From RGIG464 sp045643185 (lineage in GTDB: Bacteria > Myxococcota_A > Bradymonadia > UBA4248), in the NCBI GenBank assembly GCA_045643185.1, contig JAZUKH010000182.1, positions 1 through 19,410 of the forward strand: a stretch of 19,410 nucleotides of DNA, written 5' to 3'. A program made the position numbers and the translations under genes. The notes beneath the pieces are model-generated. The model saw nothing but the letters and a program-made list of their open reading frames with translations, searched no databases and was not told where the DNA came from. Each line of letters opens with the position of its first letter. Positions within the stretch are counted from its first letter, which is position 1. Shown here piece after piece: positions 14,447 to 19,410 of the stretch.

Positions 14447-16807
14447 TTAGGTGCACAAATGACACGTGCTGCAGAACACGCCACGACACATATCGTCAAA
14501 GCGGCGGGCAACGTCCTTGCCATTGAGCGTCGTAGCAAGTCCACCACGGGCGGTTTCTTTATACATTGGCGACATCTGTTCACCGACTTCTTTGACAGCG
14601 ATGACGACCTGGTCGGGTGGGATCTGCGAACGAATGCCAGCCAAAGCCATGTCAGAAGCGGTAATAGCGAAGTTCGAAAACATCGCGTTACGCTTGATAC
14701 AGGGCACTTCGACGAGGCCGGCAACGGGGTCGCATGTCAGCCCCATGCAGTTTTTGATCGTCAAAATGGCAGCATGCACAACAGCTTCCGGACTGCCATC
14801 GTTGAGGTAGGCCATCGCAGCGCCGGCCATCGCGGCGCCAATGCCGATCTCGGCCTGACAACCAAGCGTGGCGCCAGCAGTCGGAATATCGTCATAAAAA
14901 ATCATGCCGATAAATGCCGCAACGAGCAAGGCTTCCACGATCTTACGCTGCAACACATCTTTATCGTAACCATGTTCAAGATAGGTGTTGAACCAAGCGA
15001 GCATGACGCCAGGAATGATCCCGCACGCACCGGCTGTCGGACAAGCCACAATTCGACCCATGTGCGCGTTCGTCTCGGCGCTCGCCATGGCATACACACT
15101 CGCCAACGGATGGATCGTCAGGAAATTGCGCTCACGCAGATAAGCCAGCAATTTCTGACTATCCCCGCCCGAAAGCCCCATGGGCGTGCGGTCGAGATAA
15201 TTCAGCCCTTCGTAGACCGATTCCTTCATGATGTCCCACAGATTTTCCATGGTCTCATAGATCTTCGTGATGTTGGTACCCTGCAACTTGGTCTCAAGCT
15301 CAATCGCCAACGTCAGCAATGACTTCTTGGTTTCAGCCGCATAGACGAGAACTTCGTCAAACGTATTGAATTTAGGCGGCAAATCGTCAATCGGCGCGTG
15401 TTGCGTATAGATCTTGTTGATCTTGCCACAACGAACTCTGTCTTTCGGCGCCGAGCGCATAATACACGTCGAACCGTTAAGCGGCGGCTCTTTGAGCCAC
15501 AGATCGCGCTTGCCAGTCACCGTCGGGTTCAAACGCGCTGCGTTAATGTAACGGATCTCGATAATGCCACCACCCGTCGAAAATCCGGCAATAACGAACT
15601 TACCCTGATCCGTATCAGCAATGATCTCAGCGATGTTGATGCAGTCACCCTGTTGTTTGATGTACTTTTTGTCTTCTTCGTGTGTCGATGCAGAAAAGCC
15701 AAGAAACGGGATTGCCTGCTTGCGTTTTGGCCACGGAATGCCATTTTTCGTAAGGCACTCGATGGCGCCTTCTGTCGTGAGTTTGGGCGAATCAGGCGGC
15801 AGTCCCTTTAACCCGGCGCCAAGCGCGATATGCGTGCCGTGCCCGGGGCCTGTATCGCGAAACGAACCAAACAGCTTGATCTCAAAGCTGTTGATCGTCT
15901 CAAAGTGACCAGCTTCGGCGAGCGCAATAAAAATGTTACGCGCCAAACAACCGATACGACACGCCCCAGCCGTATGCGAGCTACTCGGCCCGATCATGGC
16001 AGGCCCAATAATGTCAAACAGCGAATGCATCTTAAGCTGCGCTACTAAGTAGCGGTTCGCATCCGCTTTGATCGACTCAATGATCTCATCTTTGACATAG
16101 TCCCGCACCTCGATCTCGAGGCTGTGACGCTCCTTGATCTTATTCGACCCTGTCGCGCCATGGAACGCTGACCAAAAATCGAAGGTCATCGGCATCAATT
16201 GGTGACGATGGAAAATCTCACACATCTTGCGCATCACGATCGTTTGCGGTGAGTTGTTCACTTCAATGCGAAACGACGTCGTGTACTCATTCTGCTGCGC
16301 GTCAAATGAAATACTGGAGGTCAACTTACGACCACTCACATTCGTGCGCTTAAAACAACCGATCCAATCCGGCGGATCCAACGGGTATCCCTTTGCATTC
16401 GGATCATCTGAAGTGTTGTGGTAGCAAAGCGCTATAACGAGTTTGCCATCCTCATGTGAAAACGTGCGAAAAAGCTGCGAAAACGACGTATTCGCCAATT
16501 TTCGAAGCATATCCGGCAACCCGTTCATGTCAGTCTGCCCGATCCACGAATCCGCTTCGTTGTGATGAAGCGTAAACGTATCTGCCACCCCCAATTCAGG
16601 CGTTTCATCATTGCGCAGTACTTTCCAATGCGCAGCTATGATCTCCTGAGGCACTTCGCGGGAATACTTCATTGGCATCTTGCAGATAAAATCCGCAAAG
16701 CGAAGGCGCTCGTTCTCATCCTTGAACAACGGTCCAAGATTTTGTATGACGCGTCGACGATCCCCAACCAGGGGATACGCATCAACGGATTTACGAAATT
16801 CTGTCAC
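14447..16807 (-). CDS. Iron-sulfur L-serine dehydratase (one-chain beta-alpha type) with N-terminal extension
   Basis: A 786-residue enzyme that converts L-serine to pyruvate and ammonia. From about residue 261 it is a complete single-chain [4Fe-4S] L-serine dehydratase: the beta domain has MIGPSSSHTAGA (271-282) and GSFRDTGPGHGT (314-325); the alpha domain has SAETNAHMG (576-584), PTAGACGIIPG (590-600) and CDPVAGLVEVPC (692-703). Cys650, Cys692 and Cys703 have the same spacing (42 and 11) as the cluster ligands of the Legionella pneumophila enzyme. Residues 1-260 are an extra domain I do not recognise, ending in a helical region. The C-terminus is short and Cys-rich (Cys774, 779, 782, 785). 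Translation starts at GTG 16807 with GAGG five bases upstream; no in-frame ATG is better placed. The gene stands alone, with no transporter or regulator beside it. It suits an anaerobe, as such clusters are oxygen-labile. Confidence 0.93.
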   Translation of the reverse strand: MTEFRKSVDAYPLVGDRRRVIQNLGPLFKDENERLRFADFICKMPMKYSREVPQEIIAAHWKVLRNDETPELGVADTFTLHHNEADSWIGQTDMNGLPDMLRKLANTSFSQLFRTFSHEDGKLVIALCYHNTSDDPNAKGYPLDPPDWIGCFKRTNVSGRKLTSSISFDAQQNEYTTSFRIEVNNSPQTIVMRKMCEIFHRHQLMPMTFDFWSAFHGATGSNKIKERHSLEIEVRDYVKDEIIESIKADANRYLVAQLKMHSLFDIIGPAMIGPSSSHTAGACRIGCLARNIFIALAEAGHFETINSFEIKLFGSFRDTGPGHGTHIALGAGLKGLPPDSPKLTTEGAIECLTKNGIPWPKRKQAIPFLGFSASTHEEDKKYIKQQGDCINIAEIIADTDQGKFVIAGFSTGGGIIEIRYINAARLNPTVTGKRDLWLKEPPLNGSTCIMRSAPKDRVRCGKINKIYTQHAPIDDLPPKFNTFDEVLVYAAETKKSLLTLAIELETKLQGTNITKIYETMENLWDIMKESVYEGLNYLDRTPMGLSGGDSQKLLAYLRERNFLTIHPLASVYAMASAETNAHMGRIVACPTAGACGIIPGVMLAWFNTYLEHGYDKDVLQRKIVEALLVAAFIGMIFYDDIPTAGATLGCQAEIGIGAAMAGAAMAYLNDGSPEAVVHAAILTIKNCMGLTCDPVAGLVEVPCIKRNAMFSNFAITASDMALAGIRSQIPPDQVVIAVKEVGEQMSPMYKETARGGLATTLNGKDVARRFDDMCRGVFCSTCHLCT

Positions 16808-16828
16808 AACGACCTCATCCGGGGGTTA

Positions 16829-16847
16829 ACGTGGCACTCAGCCACGT
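16829..16847. promoter_or_regulatory. Leader hairpin before the serine dehydratase
   Basis: ACGTGGC (16829-16835) pairs with GCCACGT (16841-16847) with a five-base loop, 13 bases upstream of the ribosome binding site. No T-tract follows, so a terminator is unlikely; a structural or regulatory role is possible. Confidence 0.35.
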
Positions 16848-16892
16848 GACATGGTTGTTTGTCCAAAAGCTTCAAACGGAACAGCGCAAAAT

Positions 16893-16904
16893 GACGCATG
16901 CGTC
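16893..16904. promoter_or_regulatory. 12-bp perfect palindrome upstream of serine dehydratase
   Basis: GACGCATGCGTC is a perfect palindrome 86 bases before the GTG start. A possible -10, GATAAT on the minus strand, lies about 25 bases further upstream (near 16925-16935), without a clear -35, which would put the palindrome just downstream of the transcript start. Confidence 0.3.
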
Positions 16905-16946
16905 CGTTCATACCAAGCGTGGCATTATCTCACAGAAAGCCTGCTT

Positions 16947-16989
16947 TGGCAGTCACAAATTTGAAAAAAAGGGTAAAATGTGACTGCCA
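16947..16989 (-). terminator. 3' inverted repeat of the VKOR-DsbA gene, possible terminator
   Basis: TGGCAGTCACA (16947-16957) and TGTGACTGCCA (16979-16989) form a perfect 11-bp stem, 17 bases beyond the stop at 17007. On the minus strand the 21-base loop holds TTTTTTT. As at 4671-4715 the T-run is in the loop, not after the stem. Confidence 0.5.
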
Positions 16990-17006
16990 GACAAATGCAG
17001 AGCGAA

Positions 17007-18257
17007 TTAGGCTATCTCATCTTCACGACGTTTACGAAGCGAGAGCGCGATCCCAGCAATGAGCATGAGCGCGGCAAGGGCAAGGTCAAACTGGAAGAGG
17101 ATCGGCGTCGAGGTCAGAGCTGAAGTTTCAGTGTCAGCGGTGGATTCAGCCTTACGGGCGAGTGGGTTCATCTCAATGGCTTGACGATAGACATCGCTTT
17201 CGTTGTAACCCACGATGGTCTGCGCATCGATCCAAACCGTCGGTGCTCCCTTAAAACCACATTCTTTCACGGCTTTCTTGTCGTTTGCGACTGCGTTTTG
17301 GGCTTCTTCTGACTGGATGCACTGAATGAACTCATCTTTCGGAATATCACACTCAGTGCCGTGCTTCACAATGCCCTCGGCATCTTCAGCCGGACTCTCG
17401 AACATACATTCGGCAAATTCGGTGCCTTTTCCCTGCTTCTGCGCACAATAATAGGCTGCGCAAGCATCATCGGACATGTGGATCGGCAGAGTCGTGCGCA
17501 CGAAGTTGATCTTGTCGCCATATTCGGCGAGCAACTTGTTGAGTTCCGGATGCAACTTGCGGCAGAACGGGCAACCGAAGCTGGATATCTCATAAACGTT
17601 GATCTTGCCCTCAACGTATTTGGATTTGATGAATTCAGGAACTTTCTCGTCGATCTGCTTTTGGTATTCTTCGGCGCTCGCCGTGGCAGCCGATGTATCG
17701 AGCACAGCCGGTTTATACATTCCCCAACTGAGCGGACCACCCACGATGGCAATAAACAGTGCCAGCCAAAGCACAGGATGACCGACGGTCTTTTTGCCCT
17801 CAAGTTCAGACTTACGGCCAAGTATCAACAAAACGGCCGGAATGACCATGAGGATAGCGCTCGTATCTATGCCCATACAAAGCCAGCAAAACGCATGGAT
17901 CTGCGTCGCCTGAACTACGATGAACAACAAGGCACCAATCGCGCAACAAATAATGGCAAGCGGTAGCCAAAACGTACGCGCTGATTTGCCAAACACTGTC
18001 CAACGCGTCTTCGAGAAGAAAAAACTCGAAAACAGAAAGAACGAATAAGCAACCAAACCAAGTGTCGGCAAGAAAATGCCGTATTTCTGACCAAATTCAG
18101 ATTTGGCAACAACTTCACACTGAGCCCCTTCATGGCAGAACGTGTTGGCACTCATGTAGTAGTCAACTGCCAGCATGGAAGCAAAAAACAGAGCGCAAAG
18201 GCTCAAAACGCGAATCGCCGTGTACAGGTACTCGCGAGGAATCTGTTTAATCGACAT
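17007..18257 (-). CDS. VKOR-DsbA fusion: membrane disulfide-bond-forming protein
   Basis: A 416-residue inner-membrane protein that should make disulfide bonds in exported proteins, passing electrons to quinone. Residues 10-178 are a bacterial vitamin K epoxide reductase domain with about five membrane segments (near 13-33, 60-82, 96-117, 123-147, 160-178). The loop pair Cys41/Cys47 is followed by Ser53, and the catalytic pair is FCWLC (Cys124/Cys127). Residues 215-365 are a DsbA-like thioredoxin domain with CPFC (229-232) and cis-Pro339 in GAPTVW, facing the periplasm. Unusually, a further membrane segment (390-408) and a basic tail RKRRE follow. ATG 18257 was chosen; its ribosome binding site (AGAAAG) is weak, and a TTG at 18299 is an unlikely alternative. 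The Cys-rich lipoproteins and serine dehydratase neighbours make the first two plausible substrates (inference). Confidence 0.93.
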   Translation of the reverse strand: MSIKQIPREYLYTAIRVLSLCALFFASMLAVDYYMSANTFCHEGAQCEVVAKSEFGQKYGIFLPTLGLVAYSFFLFSSFFFSKTRWTVFGKSARTFWLPLAIICCAIGALLFIVVQATQIHAFCWLCMGIDTSAILMVIPAVLLILGRKSELEGKKTVGHPVLWLALFIAIVGGPLSWGMYKPAVLDTSAATASAEEYQKQIDEKVPEFIKSKYVEGKINVYEISSFGCPFCRKLHPELNKLLAEYGDKINFVRTTLPIHMSDDACAAYYCAQKQGKGTEFAECMFESPAEDAEGIVKHGTECDIPKDEFIQCIQSEEAQNAVANDKKAVKECGFKGAPTVWIDAQTIVGYNESDVYRQAIEMNPLARKAESTADTETSALTSTPILFQFDLALAALMLIAGIALSLRKRREDEIA

Positions 18258-18705
18258 CTTTTTTTTCTTTCTAAAATACGTTATTTGCGCCTCAGTCAAA
18301 TCAGACCAGACTTACTTTATCCCCATAAATCGACTTTTGCGGTCACATATTCCCCAAAAATCGGCGTGTGATTCTAACAAAAATGGGGTTTTCTGTAAAC
18401 GTTTAGGCTTTACCCGGTACGTTACCATATACATCTAATAACGAAGCAACCGGAAATGCTCAGGCACATCGTTTTCTAACCTGTTGATGTTTATTGTTAC
18501 GACTCATCCTAAATCATCCTTCGGATTTGGAATAATGTGTTGCGAACTTCCTCGGTAGTGACATTTCCCCATAGTCCACACTTTCCACAGTAATATTTTG
18601 CTTGACTCGCCCCCGATTGGCGAGTGATAGAATAGCCACCGTTTAGTACTGAACAAACAACTAGACGTGAACTGTTCAAAAGTTAAGACAAACAAGGAGG
18701 TGTTT
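18258..18705. other. Divergent intergenic region without a gene
   Basis: This 448-base gap separates the minus-strand VKOR-DsbA gene from the plus-strand nuclease gene. It carries the candidate promoter at 18602-18633. On the minus strand TTGACT (18294-18299) lies 15 bases from TATTTT (18273-18278), a poor candidate for the VKOR-DsbA gene. I see no open frame with a ribosome binding site, no RNA gene and no mobile-element end in it. Confidence 0.5.
18602..18633 (+). promoter_or_regulatory. Candidate promoter with long spacer and internal dyad
   Basis: TTGACT (18602-18607) and TAGAAT (18628-18633) are 20 bases apart, too long for an unaided sigma-70 promoter. A perfect 7-bp dyad, ACTCGCC (18605-18611) and GGCGAGT (18619-18625), lies between the hexamers. 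The arrangement resembles promoters activated by MerR-family regulators, or it may be a repressor site. The leader to the ATG at 18706 would be about 65 bases. Confidence 0.4.
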
Positions 18706-19410
18706 ATGGATGAACCCACTGTTCAGAAAAAGTACAAAGACAGATTGTTCACGTTTATTTTCGGCAGTAACAGAGTTTGGGCATTGAGCCTTTACAACGC
18801 GGTGAACGGAACAAGCTACGACAACCCCGATGATCTGCAGTTCACCACGATCCAAACGGTTTTGTATTTGGGGATGCACAACGATGTCTCAATGATCATC
18901 GACAACCAGTTGGCACTGTTCGAACAACAGTCGTCATACAACCCCAACATGCCATTGCGTTTCCTACAATACGTGGGAAATCTTTACGAGCAATACGTAA
19001 AACAGCATCGTCTAAACAAGATGGGATCACGACAGATTAAACTGCCTGTCCCAAGCTTTATTGTGTTTTACAACGGCCGAAGAGACGTGCCGGACAAACT
19101 GGTTCTGCACCTCAGCGATGCCTTTCCCCAAGGCTCAGACCCCGACATCGAAGTACGCGTACACATGATCAACATTAATCACGGCCGAAATCCAGACGTA
19201 CTTCAAACCTGCAAACCACTCTATGAATATGCTTGGATCGTTGATAAAGTGAGACAAAAAGAGAATACTATGCCTTTGAATCTGGCGATCGATTCGGTTA
19301 TTCAATCTTTACCCAAAGATTTTGAGCTATACCCATTTCTCATTGCACATAGAGCTGAGGTACTCGGTATGTTTCTGGAAGAATATGATGAAGAATACAC
19401 CATGAATCTC
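18706..19410 (+). CDS. PD-(D/E)XK nuclease-type transposase-like protein (Rpn/YhgA-related), partial at 3' end
   Basis: The first 235 residues of a protein that runs off the window. It begins KDRLFTFIFG and ALSLYNAVNGTSYD, then LGMHNDVSMIIDNQLALF and EQQSSYNPNMPLRF, the layout of the Rpn/PD-(D/E)XK putative-transposase family found in many copies in gut and rumen anaerobes. Asp60 and Glu73-x-Gln75 are the likely catalytic residues. A VPSFIVFYNGRRDVP segment (115-129) and the tail FLIAHRAEVLGMFLEEYDEE (211-230) also fit the family. The ATG at 18706 has a perfect AAGGAGG five bases upstream. Family members promote RecA-independent recombination in E. coli (Rpn proteins); here the biological role is unknown. 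It is the only plus-strand gene and is probably acquired by transfer. No inverted-repeat ends are seen in the window. Confidence 0.85.
   Translation, partial: MDEPTVQKKYKDRLFTFIFGSNRVWALSLYNAVNGTSYDNPDDLQFTTIQTVLYLGMHNDVSMIIDNQLALFEQQSSYNPNMPLRFLQYVGNLYEQYVKQHRLNKMGSRQIKLPVPSFIVFYNGRRDVPDKLVLHLSDAFPQGSDPDIEVRVHMININHGRNPDVLQTCKPLYEYAWIVDKVRQKENTMPLNLAIDSVIQSLPKDFELYPFLIAHRAEVLGMFLEEYDEEYTMNL

Noticed and set aside
18540..18600. Possible DnaA boxes (TCCACAC, TTTCCACAG) hinting at a replication origin
   Set aside because: Only two poor matches to TTATCCACA, no cluster, no AT-rich unwinding element of note and no origin-linked genes such as dnaA or dnaN.

Overview
The window looks like an ordinary chromosomal stretch from a Gram-negative bacterium of the old 'deltaproteobacterial' kind (Myxococcota, Bradymonadota or a relative). 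This is inferred from the mix of an eukaryotic-like Ser/Thr kinase fused to a STAND-type ATPase, an OmpA lipoprotein with calcium-type repeats, very large surface lipoproteins, a C-terminal-Phe beta-barrel protein and a VKOR-DsbA fusion. Two points suggest an anaerobic, perhaps gut-associated life: an oxygen-sensitive-type [4Fe-4S] serine dehydratase, and a final gene of the PD-(D/E)XK 'transposase-like' family that is abundant in gut and rumen anaerobes. The organism cannot be named from the sequence alone.

Layout: nine genes between 96 and 18257 all lie on the minus strand, and one gene on the plus strand starts at 18706 and runs off the window. In minus-strand order (right to left) they are: VKOR-DsbA disulfide-forming membrane protein (17007-18257); one-chain L-serine dehydratase with an unexplained 260-residue N-terminal extension (14447-16807); two paralogous giant secreted lipoproteins (11458-14076 and 8703-11150); a small exported protein of unknown function (7968-8567); a DUF4398-like lipoprotein and an OmpA/TSP3-like lipoprotein, probably one operon (7530-7850, 6272-7477); an exported protein with a helical N-terminus and a C-terminal beta-barrel (4724-6094); a kinase-ATPase-TPR signalling protein (490-4440); and a 77-residue zinc-ribbon protein (96-329).

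Most genes are separated by 100-400 bases, have their own ribosome binding site, and often have a terminator or a strong 3' inverted repeat, so most are probably transcribed alone. The common theme of 4.7-14.1 kb is the cell envelope: outer-membrane barrel, peptidoglycan-binding lipoprotein and secreted Cys-containing lipoproteins. The VKOR-DsbA protein could make the disulfides these exported Cys-rich proteins need (inference).

I found no CRISPR array, tRNA, rRNA, integrase or insertion-sequence transposase. I do not see a clear new multi-gene system. The best candidates for undescribed biology are the paralogous lipoprotein family with its duplicated C-x4-C-x13-C-x4-C module, the N-terminal extension and four-Cys tail of the serine dehydratase, a dispersed GTAGAGACG-type palindromic repeat present at two loci, and two operator-like dyads lying inside candidate promoters. 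Start positions are my choices from ribosome binding sites and signal peptides.
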